Shown: one piece after another, positions 25,100 to 34,155 of the stretch
Position numbering within the stretch: the first letter of the stretch is position 1
Layout of the letters: the number at the start of each line of letters is the position of its first letter
NCBI GenBank assembly: GCA_964473485.1
Contig: CAYYPH010000006.1
Coordinates: 62,001-126,000 of the forward strand
DNA from: CAIVAT01 sp964473485
GTDB lineage: Bacteria; Bacteroidota; Bacteroidia; Bacteroidales; FEN-979
DNA length: 64,000 nucleotides
Direction of reading: 5' to 3'
Made by a program: the position numbers and the translations under genes
Notes under the pieces: model-generated
The model's input: only the letters and a program-made list of their open reading frames with translations
Databases searched by the model: none
What the model was told of the DNA's origin: nothing

Positions 25100-28000
25100 T
25101 CAGTCTTGCGGCCGGCCGACAGGCAGTGAAACGGTGAAACAACTGCCTTTTTCCGGCTCCGTTTCAATGGATATGGATCCGTGGTGCTTTTCAATGAACT
25201 CCTTGCACAGGATCAGTCCAAGGCCCGTTCCGCGTTCCTTTTCCGTTCCCTTCCGCGTATATTTGCTGTCTATCCTGAATAGTTTATCCAGGGTTTCACG
25301 GGTCATGCCCGTCCCGTTGTCGCATACACGGATGTTGCAGTATCCGTCGGTTTGCACCGCTGAGACCACCACCCTGCCGTCGCGGCCCGTAAACTTGATG
25401 GCGTTGGTAAGGAGGTTGCGGAGGATGGTGTTGATCATCTGAAGGTCGGCACATACCATCAGGGTTTCCGACAATTCCGAATCGATGGTGATATTTTTCC
25501 TGCGGGCCTGCCCCATGACGAGGTCGATGTTTTCCTGGACCCGTTCCATCAGGTCGAACTCAACCGGGCGGAATTCGAGGTTCCCCGTTTGCGAACGCGC
25601 CCACATCAACAGGTTCTGAAGCAGATCGAAGGCATGGCGTGAAGCGTCGCGGATATCGGTCACCGTCTTCTGCATCTTCGTCGTATCGCCGCTGTCGACG
25701 GTTCCGATGGCGATATCAGCAAGACCGAGGATGGAGTTAAAGGGATTCCTCAGATCGTGGGCTATGATGGAGAAAAATTTGTCCTTGGTGGCATTCAGGG
25801 CCGTAAGCTCCTGGTTAAGCTGGTTCAGCGTTTCGTTTTTTTGCGTTATCTCGAGGTTGTTGCGTTCGATCTGGAGCGTTCGTTCATGAACCTTCCGTTC
25901 CAGCAGATTCCGCTCCAGCACCAGCTTCCGCTCCCGCATCCTGACATATATCACCACACCCCCGATGATGATCAGCAGATAAGCCGTGAGGGCCCACCAC
26001 GATCGCCACCAGGGCGGCAGGATCACGATCCTGAGCGTCGCGCCCTTCTCATTCCAGATCCCGTCGTTGTTGGAGCCTTTGACCCTGAGAATATATTCGC
26101 CGGGCGAAAGATTTGAAAAAGGAACAAAACGCCGGTTACCGATATTGATCCAGTCGTCGGATATCCCCTCAAGCCGGTACGCGTACTGGTTTTTTGCCGG
26201 GTTGGTGAATTCAAGTGCAATGAATTCAACGGTAAACGCCTGGTCGGAGTATCTGAGCACAATCTCGTTGTCTTTCCCGAAATCGACGTCCTCCCTTCCG
26301 GTCCTGGTCATTTTATAGCAGGATGTAAACAGTATCTCCGGGATGTTCGGGTTATCTTTCAGGTTTCCCGGGTAAAACGAATTGAACCCGTTCATGCCGC
26401 CAAAGAAAACCTCCCCGTCGGGACTGTTGCAGCAGGCTCTGAGGTTGAATTCAAGGCTCTGCAATCCTTCATCCACCGTATAGTTCCTGAACCTTCCAGT
26501 AGCCGGATCAAACCTGCACAGTCCTCCGCCTGTGGCAAACCACATGGTATTGGTATGGTCTCTCAGGATCTCGAAAATATTGTTGTTGGGCAGGCCGTCC
26601 TCCTTGGAATAGTAAATGAATGCGGAATCCTTTTTCACATAACGGTTGACGTACGACCCGGTACCGATCCACATGTCGCCCCGGTGATCTTCGCACAGGG
26701 AGATCACGAAGTCATCGCAGAGGGAGTTCATCATCGTGCTCTTCCTGAAATGGGTCATCACTGAGGTTCGCGGGTTATAAACATCCAACCCGTTAATGGT
26801 GGCAATCCAGATATAGCCATCACGATCTTCGCGCACACAATACACCAGGTTACCGCCGATGTGGTGACTGCCTGCCTGGTCAGCCGAAAAGGTCTCATAC
26901 CCATTCATCCCGGGATTTATCCTGAAAAGGCCGCTTTGCGTGGCTATCCAGTAACCCTTATCGCTTCCGGGCGTGATCATGGTGATCCTTATCCCCCTGA
27001 AATCGGGCAAATTCCTGCCCGGAAAAACCTCACCAAATTCTCTGAACGACCGGGTTCTCCTGTCAAATATCCTGATCCCGTCGCGGGTTCCGATCCATAC
27101 ATTTCCATTTTTATCGCGAAAGATCACATGCACAAAATCGTTGTTAATGTGATGGATACCGTTGTGTCTGGTGGAGTAATGATCCACATTTCCGGTCTTC
27201 CGGTTATAGATATTCAAACCCTGTCCCCAGTTGCCGACCCACAACGACCCGTCATCATCCTTATAGATGGAAGCAATGACATTGCCCAGCAGGTTGACCG
27301 ATGAAGAGGTATTGTCGTTGCGGTAAAGTGAAAACCTGGCAGGTTTGAGGTCGGTCTGGCTCAGTCCCCGAAGGGTGCCGGCCCACAGGTTCTGCGACCG
27401 GTCGCAGGCCAGACAAAGTACGATATTGTGTCCTAAACCATTCTGCGCCACAGTGTAACGATCCATTTTCAGTTTACCGGCATCGGCATAGATCAGCCGG
27501 TTGAGCCCCCCGCCTTCTGTGGCCACCCACATGGCGCCCGCGGGATCCTGCAGAATGGACCGGATGCAGGAATTGTCAGGCCCCAACGGGTGTTCGAGCC
27601 TGCTGCTGATGTTGCTGAAGGAATTGTTCTTTTTGTCGAAGATCACCAACCCATTCGCTGTCCCGATCCAGACGAGTCCCCGGTTATCCTGGCAGAGGGC
27701 TGTGATCCGCTCATCGGGGATCATCGGGCGTTGGGCTTTCCGATGATCGAAGTAGTTGAAATGCTTTTTCACAGGATCAAAACAGGCGAGACCCGATAAG
27801 GATCCCACCCATATATCACCGTCGCCATCCTCCATCAAGGGTATCCGGTTATCGTTCACGGTACCGAGGTACCTTAAACCAGTATTGAAATGGGTGAATA
27901 TGTTAAGCACCGGGTCAAAGACCGACAACAATGGCGGAGTATTGATAAAAATACGCCCCTTCTCACTCACAAGTACATCGTATACGCACCGTGTCATGTT

Positions 28001-28369
28001 TTGCGGAAAGCCTGTTGAATAGTTAATTCTTCTGAACCGGTTTTCGCGGTGAACGTACTTGTTCAGGCCTCCCTTGGTTCCGATCCACAGGTCGCCGTTG
28101 CGGTCTTCGGCAATGGCGTATATCCAGTTGTTGGAAATGGTGTTGGTATCGTCGGAGTTGAAAAGGAAGACCGTGAAATCGTAACCATTGAAACGGTTGA
28201 GCCCGTTTTGCGTTCCCACCCAGAGGAACCCACGCGAGTCCTGAAAAACGCAATTGACCACGCTTTGCGACAACCCCTCCTCGATCGAATAATTCCTGAA
28301 GCGGTACTGCTGGGCTGTTGCAGCACCACCGGCCAGACACAACAAAAGAAGGATCAGGGCCCGTTGCAT
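25100..28369 (-). CDS. Sensor histidine kinase with periplasmic beta-propeller, no receiver or DNA-binding domain
   Basis: A 1089-residue sensor. A signal peptide ends near residue 20 (GGAATAQQ). The periplasmic part holds a series of two-component-propeller repeats, for instance QDSRGFLWVGTQNGLNRF and EDRNGDLWIGTKGGLNKY, followed by a Y_Y_Y-type domain at about 710-775. One membrane helix is at about 788-812, then a coiled coil, the phosphoacceptor His871 in IIAHDLRNPFNS, and an ATPase domain with DNGTGM and GTGLGLILC. Many Bacteroidota relatives continue into receiver and AraC-type domains; this one stops after the kinase, so a separate response regulator is needed and none is adjacent. The signal sensed is unknown. 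Confidence 0.93.
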   Translation of the reverse strand: MQRALILLLLCLAGGAATAQQYRFRNYSIEEGLSQSVVNCVFQDSRGFLWVGTQNGLNRFNGYDFTVFLFNSDDTNTISNNWIYAIAEDRNGDLWIGTKGGLNKYVHRENRFRRINYSTGFPQNMTRCVYDVLVSEKGRIFINTPPLLSVFDPVLNIFTHFNTGLRYLGTVNDNRIPLMEDGDGDIWVGSLSGLACFDPVKKHFNYFDHRKAQRPMIPDERITALCQDNRGLVWIGTANGLVIFDKKNNSFSNISSRLEHPLGPDNSCIRSILQDPAGAMWVATEGGGLNRLIYADAGKLKMDRYTVAQNGLGHNIVLCLACDRSQNLWAGTLRGLSQTDLKPARFSLYRNDNTSSSVNLLGNVIASIYKDDDGSLWVGNWGQGLNIYNRKTGNVDHYSTRHNGIHHINNDFVHVIFRDKNGNVWIGTRDGIRIFDRRTRSFREFGEVFPGRNLPDFRGIRITMITPGSDKGYWIATQSGLFRINPGMNGYETFSADQAGSHHIGGNLVYCVREDRDGYIWIATINGLDVYNPRTSVMTHFRKSTMMNSLCDDFVISLCEDHRGDMWIGTGSYVNRYVKKDSAFIYYSKEDGLPNNNIFEILRDHTNTMWFATGGGLCRFDPATGRFRNYTVDEGLQSLEFNLRACCNSPDGEVFFGGMNGFNSFYPGNLKDNPNIPEILFTSCYKMTRTGREDVDFGKDNEIVLRYSDQAFTVEFIALEFTNPAKNQYAYRLEGISDDWINIGNRRFVPFSNLSPGEYILRVKGSNNDGIWNEKGATLRIVILPPWWRSWWALTAYLLIIIGGVVIYVRMRERKLVLERNLLERKVHERTLQIERNNLEITQKNETLNQLNQELTALNATKDKFFSIIAHDLRNPFNSILGLADIAIGTVDSGDTTKMQKTVTDIRDASRHAFDLLQNLLMWARSQTGNLEFRPVEFDLMERVQENIDLVMGQARRKNITIDSELSETLMVCADLQMINTILRNLLTNAIKFTGRDGRVVVSAVQTDGYCNIRVCDNGTGMTRETLDKLFRIDSKYTRKGTEKERGTGLGLILCKEFIEKHHGSISIETEPEKGSCFTVSLPVGRPQD

Positions 28370-28462
28370 CAGATATGTAAATCAGCGCTATGTAAAGGTA
28401 AGCACTATTTGGTTAAGTTGACGTTGGAAGTTGGGAAAAGTTACAATTTCGTGACGCAATAA

Positions 28463-28567
28463 AATGAGTGAATGAGTGAATGAGTGAATGAGTGAATGAT
28501 TGATTGATTGATTGATTGAATGACAGATTGATTTTCCGTTTTCCGTTTTCAATTTTCAATTTTCAAT
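28463..28567. repeat. Composite intergenic repeat, AATTGAA variant
   Basis: On the minus strand it reads AATTGAA units, AACGGAA units, CAATCAAT units, then ATTCACTC units. The order, a 7-base module followed by 8-base modules, is that of other copies, but the first module uses different 7-base units. It lies between two tandem leftward genes. Confidence 0.88.
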
Positions 28568-30727
28568 TCACTTTCTCACTCCCATCTCATCGAGGATAAA
28601 CCCGGCTTTTCCGAGTTTTTCGGTGATGAAAAGCACATAATGGATGTCGACTGAAATGCACCGCTGCAATTTCAGGTCGTACTGCCAGTCGCTGATCATC
28701 GATTCGTAGTTCCCGTCGAAGGCTACCCCGACAATTTCTCCTTTCCCGTTCATGATCGGGCTGCCGCTGTTACCGCCGGTGATGTCACACTGGCTCAGAA
28801 AAGCCACGGGTATGTCTTTCATGGCCGGATCAGCCCAGCGTCCGAGATCTTTCCGGTCGTAAAGTGTAACAAGGTCGGCCGGTGCATCGAAAGGTTCCAT
28901 GCCGGTATTCTTTTCAACGACACCTGCAAAGGTGGTGAAAGGGTCGTACCAAACGGCATCACGGGGTTTGTAACCCTTAACATTACCCCAGGTGAACCGG
29001 ATGGTTCCGTTGGCATCGGGATAGAGGCCGGTGCCTTTCCATTCGAACAACCCCTCCAGGTATACCTTACGCAGGTCCACGACATTGGCACCGAACCGCC
29101 GGTTGACATCGTTGATCGATTCCGCCATGGGATCCATGCTGATGGCCATCCGGATGAAAGGGTCGTTCAACGCCTCCAGTTCCTTCACGCTTTTATCGAA
29201 AAGCGTCTTTGTGAATTCCATATCCGTGAGCCTGGTCGTTTTAAACGCCTGGTCGGCGAATTGTTCCGGGGTCATGTTCCCGTCCTTGAAAACATATTCA
29301 ATTCCCGTAATCCGCTGATCGGCAGGAAGCTCAGCGGCCATTTTCAGCGCCCTGACAAACAATGCCTTATCGGCGGGTTCGAAATAATTGTTATAGGTAA
29401 ACGGAAGATTCTCGATGGTCCTGGCGATATTCTCCTCCGTGTAACCCGGGTCGCGCTCACCGGCAGGTTTGTCTTTCTGCTGGGCAAAGTACAACAGGTT
29501 TTGGGCGGCTGTCAGGGGCATTCCGGCCAGTCCCTGGAACACGCCGAAAACATTGTCGCGGGTCTTGGTTTTCGCCAGTACCTCATATTCTGCTTTCTCT
29601 TTCTTAAGGATGTCGCCGTATTTCGCTTTTCTGTCGGGCTGGCTGTTTGCCCAGTCCTGGAACTGCTTTTCAAATTCCAGTTTTTTCTCGTAGAACCGGG
29701 TCTTCTTCATCCCGTCCACCTTGCCCTGGTTGTTCTTCATCACGTTGGCCAGTCCTTTCTTCAGGCCTGCCACCTTGATCTCACCTTCATGGTTGTTCTT
29801 TGTGGTCTCCTCCAGCAAATCGATGATCTCCCTGAAATTCTTTATGGTGAAGGGATAGTTTACGTTTTCGTTCCAATGCACCGACGTGGATGAACGGTAC
29901 CGCGTGGTCTGTCCCGGATAGCCGATGATGAAGGTGAAGTCGCCATCCTTCAGGTACCCGTCGGCCACTTTAAGGTAAACCTCTGGATGATAGGGGACAT
30001 TTTCTTTGTGATACGCCCTGCCTGTGCCATCGGGAGCCGCGTAGACCCGCAGGAAAGAGAAATCGGCCGTATGGCGGGGCCACATCCAGTTATCAATCTC
30101 CCCGCCGTAATTTCCGACCGACATCGGGGGGGCGTAGACGATCCTTACATCCCGGAAAGTTTTATACACATACTGAATGTATTGTTTTCCGTTGAAGTTG
30201 GAGGCAATGTACACCCTGATATCTTCCTTGCCCTTGCGGATCTCTTCCGACATCTTCGCGATCTTTTCATCCATCTTCTTTTCACGCTCCAGCGGGTCCG
30301 TTAAACCGGCGGCAGCAGCCACCACTTCGTTGGTCACATCGGTCATACTGATCATCAGCGATGCCTGGTACCCGGGTGCCTGAATCTCCTCCGACCGCTG
30401 ACGGGCAAGAAAACCGTTGGTCAGATAATCGCTTTTTACGCTCGAAGTCCGTTGCAGGGCCCCAAATGCCACGTGGTGGTTCGTGATCAGCAGCCCGTCT
30501 TTCGAAACGAATGAGGCGGTACCTCCGCCAAGCTGAACGATGGCGCGGTTCAACGCTGCTTTATCCTTGTTGTAAAGTTCACCCGGTGCCAGTTGCAATC
30601 CCTTCTTGTTAAGATCAAGCTGATCGATCTGGTTGAGCAGCCACATGCCCTCCTGGGCGGTGGCGTTAAGCATAAAAACCGTCATCAGCATGGTGATGAC
30701 GGACAATTTCGTAAGCATTGCTTTCAT
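28568..30727 (-). CDS. S46 family dipeptidyl-peptidase, DPP7-like
   Basis: A 719-residue exported serine peptidase that removes dipeptides from oligopeptide N-termini in the periplasm. A signal peptide ends near residue 25 (NATAQ). The catalytic triad is His85 in ITNHHVAFG, Asp222 in ADFSFLRVY and Ser654 in GGNSGSPI. Family work in Porphyromonas gingivalis shows the residue 18 after the Ser sets P1 preference: Arg in DPP11 (acidic P1), Gly in DPP7 (hydrophobic P1). Here it is Gly672 in VAFDGNYE, so I infer DPP7-like preference. This fits an organism living on peptides and amino acids. Confidence 0.94.
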   Translation of the reverse strand: MKAMLTKLSVITMLMTVFMLNATAQEGMWLLNQIDQLDLNKKGLQLAPGELYNKDKAALNRAIVQLGGGTASFVSKDGLLITNHHVAFGALQRTSSVKSDYLTNGFLARQRSEEIQAPGYQASLMISMTDVTNEVVAAAAGLTDPLEREKKMDEKIAKMSEEIRKGKEDIRVYIASNFNGKQYIQYVYKTFRDVRIVYAPPMSVGNYGGEIDNWMWPRHTADFSFLRVYAAPDGTGRAYHKENVPYHPEVYLKVADGYLKDGDFTFIIGYPGQTTRYRSSTSVHWNENVNYPFTIKNFREIIDLLEETTKNNHEGEIKVAGLKKGLANVMKNNQGKVDGMKKTRFYEKKLEFEKQFQDWANSQPDRKAKYGDILKKEKAEYEVLAKTKTRDNVFGVFQGLAGMPLTAAQNLLYFAQQKDKPAGERDPGYTEENIARTIENLPFTYNNYFEPADKALFVRALKMAAELPADQRITGIEYVFKDGNMTPEQFADQAFKTTRLTDMEFTKTLFDKSVKELEALNDPFIRMAISMDPMAESINDVNRRFGANVVDLRKVYLEGLFEWKGTGLYPDANGTIRFTWGNVKGYKPRDAVWYDPFTTFAGVVEKNTGMEPFDAPADLVTLYDRKDLGRWADPAMKDIPVAFLSQCDITGGNSGSPIMNGKGEIVGVAFDGNYESMISDWQYDLKLQRCISVDIHYVLFITEKLGKAGFILDEMGVRK

Positions 30728-30972
30728 GGTTTTCTTTTCATAGTTTTTGTAAAAATACCCTGTGAATGCTTCACCAGCAACAAATCTTGTTGTATGTCAT
30801 GTATGAATCGACCACACGGGTGAATTGCAGGTTATTTATGGCGAGGCAACACCGAATCCCATGGAGGCCCCAGGCCTCGACTTTATGGATGAACCTGCCC
30901 GGAAAACCTATCAAAAGATAGAGGCGCCAAATTTATTCATATTATTATACGATATATCTTGCAAATTAATAC

Positions 30973-30980
30973 TATATTTG
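30973..30980 (+). promoter_or_regulatory. -7 box TATATTTG of the AAA/DUF4143 gene
   Basis: An exact match to TAnnTTTG in a very AT-rich stretch. An in-frame ATG at 30982 would precede the inferred transcript start, which favours the ATG at 31000. The rest of the 30728-30972 gap shows no gene. Confidence 0.6.
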
Positions 30981-30999
30981 TATGATTAATCAAATAAAA

Positions 31000-32262
31000 A
31001 TGAAAAAAAGCATTTTTCAGAAAATCATTCTTGAAAACCAGCAGCGTATTCCCGGGCTTGAAATCGTAAAGCGTGACTATCGTACAGAACCCAATGCCAA
31101 TTATATATTTACAGGTCAGCGCAGGGCAGGAAAGACATACTATATTTTTAGCCTGGTTAAAGAGATGTTACGGCAAGGTACGCCTATCGAATCCGTACTC
31201 TATATAAATTTTGAGGATGAACGGCTTATCGGATTGGATGTAACCGACCTTGACACCATTCTGGATAGTTACAAAGAAATGTTTGTCAACGAGCCCATCC
31301 TGTTTTTCGATGAAATTCAGAATATTGCTGGCTGGCAGAAATTTGCCCGTCGCCTGGCTGATAACAATTACAGCGTTTATATCACAGGCAGTAATGCTGA
31401 GATGCTGAGCAGCGAAATGGCTTCAACACTTGGCGGAAGATTTCTGATAAAGGAAATAGAAGTATTATCTTTTATTGAGTTTCTCCGGTTTCATGGAACC
31501 GAGCCGGCAGCAAATGTTGAATTCTCACCCGCAAGGTTCGAAATTATTCGTTTATTCGGATCCTATTTTGCGTGGGGCGGATTTCCTGAACTTATAAAGT
31601 TTGAGGATAAAAAAGAGTATCTGAGCACACTTTTCCAGAAAGTTTTTCTGGGTGATATCATTGCCCGCAACCAGGTACGGAATGCCTATGCACTCAAGGT
31701 TTTAATCAAGAAACTTGCTGAAAGTACGATGGATGAGGTTTCATACAACCGTATGAAGAATATTGTTAATTCAACAGGAATTTCGGTTGTAACATCAACT
31801 GTGATCGAGTATGAAAAGTACCTTGAAGATTCGTTTCTTATCAGCCCAGTCGAAAATTTTCATGCGAAAATCAGCAGCCGTGAAGCTAAAAAGAAATATT
31901 ATTTCAGAGACACGGGTATTTTATCACTTTTTTTGATGGAACCAGCGTCGTTTCAGCTCGAGACGCTGGTGTTTAATACACTGCGTATAAACTTTGGCGC
32001 TCAGGTATGTTATCTGGGGAATGGGTTCGAAGTTGATTTCCTGGTTCCGGGGCAGGTAATGATCCAGGTTTGTTATAAAATGGACGAACCTGCTACCCGA
32101 AAACGTGAGATATCGGGATTACTGAAAGCCTCCGGGTGCCATGAAGTCCCGGAACATCTTATCATTACATACAATACTGAAGAGATCATACAGGAGAAAG
32201 GGATTGAGATCAAGGTTATTCCGGTTTGGAAATGGATGCTCAGCATTAAAAACCGGACTTAG
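31000..32262 (+). CDS. AAA ATPase with DUF4143 domain
   Basis: A 420-residue P-loop ATPase of the AAA_14/DUF4143 group. Walker A is GQRRAGKT (39-46), Walker B is ILFFDEIQN, and ITGSNAEMLSSEMASTLGGR is the sensor region. The C-terminal part, with FRDTGILSLF and FEVDFLVPG, is DUF4143-like with a nuclease-fold flavour (E..D..V). The function of these widely spread, often transferred genes is unknown. Codon and base use is visibly more AT-rich than the flanking genes, and the gene stands alone, which suggests recent acquisition. The ATG at 31000 was chosen over 30982 from the position of the -7 box. Confidence 0.88.
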   Translation: MKKSIFQKIILENQQRIPGLEIVKRDYRTEPNANYIFTGQRRAGKTYYIFSLVKEMLRQGTPIESVLYINFEDERLIGLDVTDLDTILDSYKEMFVNEPILFFDEIQNIAGWQKFARRLADNNYSVYITGSNAEMLSSEMASTLGGRFLIKEIEVLSFIEFLRFHGTEPAANVEFSPARFEIIRLFGSYFAWGGFPELIKFEDKKEYLSTLFQKVFLGDIIARNQVRNAYALKVLIKKLAESTMDEVSYNRMKNIVNSTGISVVTSTVIEYEKYLEDSFLISPVENFHAKISSREAKKKYYFRDTGILSLFLMEPASFQLETLVFNTLRINFGAQVCYLGNGFEVDFLVPGQVMIQVCYKMDEPATRKREISGLLKASGCHEVPEHLIITYNTEEIIQEKGIEIKVIPVWKWMLSIKNRT

Positions 32263-32565
32263 TTTCGCAAATACGACGTATCGTTCAACGACAATCCATC
32301 CGTTTTATTTACAGCCACACGATTACTAAGCTGGTAATTGATTAGTTACGGTAACGGCGGTTACAAAGAACACCTAAAAGGTATTTTCAAGAATCACCTG
32401 TTCATGTCTGTCATGACTGTTTACGCGTCTTCCCCTATGCCCAATGCCTAATGCCTAATGCCTGTCAACCATGGTTTTCAACAAGAAAATCCGACGGTTC
32501 GTCGAGTTCGTGTGGCATCAGGGGAATCGTGATGTATTTTTGGCCGCAATAAAATCCTAAATCAT
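32263..32565. other. Intergenic region with a short repeat, a possible 29-codon ORF and a -7 box
   Basis: This 303-base gap holds a short CCTAATG/CCAATG tandem at about 32431-32466, related to the GGCAATA module. After it comes a 29-codon frame from ATG 32471 to TAA 32560 beginning MVFNKKIRRFVEFVWHQ. TATTTTTG at 32535-32542 matches the -7 consensus and probably serves the next gene. The first 160 bases show nothing I recognise. Confidence 0.5.
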
Positions 32566-33795
32566 ATGTTGCGAACAACGAAAGCCTGCATGATCATTAT
32601 CCTGGCACTATTCACCTTCCCTGACTTACATGCACAGACCCGGGAGATCCTCCAGTGGCGGGGAGAGGACCGCAGCGGGGTGTACCATGAAACCGGACTG
32701 CTGAAAAGCTGGCCCGAAACCGGACCGGCGCTTCTCTGGGAGTGTGCCGATCTCGGCAACGGGTATGGCAGCCCTGTGATCACCAGAAATAACATCTTTG
32801 TAAATGGAGAGATTGACACGGTAAGTTACCTGTTCGCACTCGACCTTCAGGGAAAATTCCTCTGGAAATCGAAGATCGGCCGGGAATGGGTGCAGAGTTA
32901 CCCCGGTTCACGGACGACCCCTACGGTGGTTGACGACCTGATTTACGTGTCCGCCGGAATGGGCCAGGTGGCCTGCCTCGAAACGGCTACGGGGAAAGAG
33001 CGCTGGTCGCTCAACCTGATGAGCGATTTTCACGCAAAAATACCGCGCTTCGGATTCTCAGAATCCCTTCTGGTGTATGGCGACCGGGTCTATTGCTCGC
33101 CCGGCAGCCAGGACACCAACGTGGTGGCGCTCGACCGTTTCACAGGCAAGATCATCTGGATCAGCAAGGGAACCGGCGAGATGACCTCTTATACATCTCC
33201 CATGCTCATCCGGCTGCCTCAACGAACCGTCCTCGTCACCTTCTCCATGACCACGCTTCTTGGGATCGATACGAAAGACGGCAGCCTGCTGTGGTCGTAC
33301 AAGCAGGAGGGACAGGACATTGACTGCCAGTGCAATACCCCGTTATTCGAAAACGGTGTATTGTATTGCGTAAATGGCAATGGGTACGGGGCCATCAGAC
33401 TTGAAATTTCATCCGACGGAACGCAGATCAAAGAAATATGGAAAAACAGCAAAAGTGACGGCCTGTTTGGAGGATTTATCAAGGTGAAGGATCATCTCTA
33501 TACCGGGGGATATGAAAAAAGGCAGTATTATGCAGTGGATGTAAACACAGGCGCAGTGGTCGACTCACTCCGCTTCGACCGCGGAAGCATCATTGAAGCC
33601 GACGGAATGCTTTATCTATACAACGAAAAAGGGCAGCTGGGACTTTTCAAACCAAACGGCGCGAAACTCGAACAGGTCAGCAGCTTTAAAATAACCCGGG
33701 GAACGAAGGCTCATTATTCACATCCGGTCATCTGCAACGGAATCCTTTATGTCAGGCACGGGAAATCGCTGCTGGCTTACCAGGTGAAGGGGTGA
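32566..33795 (+). CDS. Exported PQQ-type beta-propeller protein (copy 1)
   Basis: A 409-residue protein with a signal peptide (cleavage near DLHAQT, residue 24). Repeats with the PQQ-propeller pattern occur throughout, such as IYVSAGMGQVACLETATGKERW and VVALDRFTGKIIWISKGTGE. It is clearly paralogous to the gene at 41502: both begin their mature part with QWRG.DR.G.Y and share GYGSPV, YPGSR..PT and a conserved C-terminus ending in a RHG...LAY motif. No catalytic function can be assigned, and PQQ binding is not implied by the fold. A 7-base tandem repeat begins five bases after the stop. Confidence 0.87.
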   Translation: MLRTTKACMIIILALFTFPDLHAQTREILQWRGEDRSGVYHETGLLKSWPETGPALLWECADLGNGYGSPVITRNNIFVNGEIDTVSYLFALDLQGKFLWKSKIGREWVQSYPGSRTTPTVVDDLIYVSAGMGQVACLETATGKERWSLNLMSDFHAKIPRFGFSESLLVYGDRVYCSPGSQDTNVVALDRFTGKIIWISKGTGEMTSYTSPMLIRLPQRTVLVTFSMTTLLGIDTKDGSLLWSYKQEGQDIDCQCNTPLFENGVLYCVNGNGYGAIRLEISSDGTQIKEIWKNSKSDGLFGGFIKVKDHLYTGGYEKRQYYAVDVNTGAVVDSLRFDRGSIIEADGMLYLYNEKGQLGLFKPNGAKLEQVSSFKITRGTKAHYSHPVICNGILYVRHGKSLLAYQVKG

Positions 33796-33799
33796 GGCC

Positions 33800-33923
33800 G
33801 TGGACCGTGGGCCGTGGGCCGTGGGCCGTGGGCCGTGGGCCGTGGACCGTGGGCCGTGGGCCGTGGACCGTGGACCGTGGACCGTGGGCCGTGGGCCGTG
33901 GACCGTGGACCGTGGACCGTGGG
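33800..33923. repeat. Seven-base tandem array GTGGRCC, 17 full units
   Basis: Seventeen consecutive units of GTGGACC (A) or GTGGGCC (G) in the order AGGGGGAGGAAAGGAAA, plus a partial unit, start five bases after a stop codon. A 7-base period without stops keeps all three forward frames open, so apparent ORFs here are artefacts. Perfect unit length with only one variable position suggests slippage or recombination with little decay. Confidence 0.97.
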
Positions 33924-33930
33924 AGAAGGG

Positions 33931-34148
33931 AGAAATTCAAAATTCAAAGTTCAAATGTCAAAATCAGGCAATAGGCAATAGGCAATAGGGAATAGGGAAA
34001 AATTCAGTCATTTTCATTCAGTCAATCAGTTAATCAGTCAGTCAATCAGTCAATCAGTCAGTCAGTCAATCATTTTGTAAACCGGTGAACGGGTGAGCAG
34101 GTGAGCAATTCACTCATTCACTCATTCACTCATTCACTCAATTAATTA
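33931..34148. repeat. Composite intergenic repeat, fullest copy
   Basis: In order on the plus strand: ATTCAAA units, ATGTCAAAATC, GGCAATA units, AGGGAAAAA linker, CAGTCAAT-type units, GGTGAACG/GGTGAGCA units, ATTCACTC units. The first half is nearly the same as the minus strand of the hpdB-hpdC gap. It fills the space up to the LolA-like gene. Confidence 0.93.
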
Positions 34149-34155
34149 ACCAGAC

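Noticed and set aside
33792..33988. Overlapping open frames on both strands rich in Asp-Arg-Gly-Pro-Trp repeats
   Set aside because: They come from the 7-base GTGGRCC array, which contains no stop in the forward frames; no gene-like features remain outside the repeat.
33931..34148. CRISPR array
   Set aside because: Units are 7-8 bases and directly tandem, without unique spacers of 30 or so bases, and no cas genes are near.
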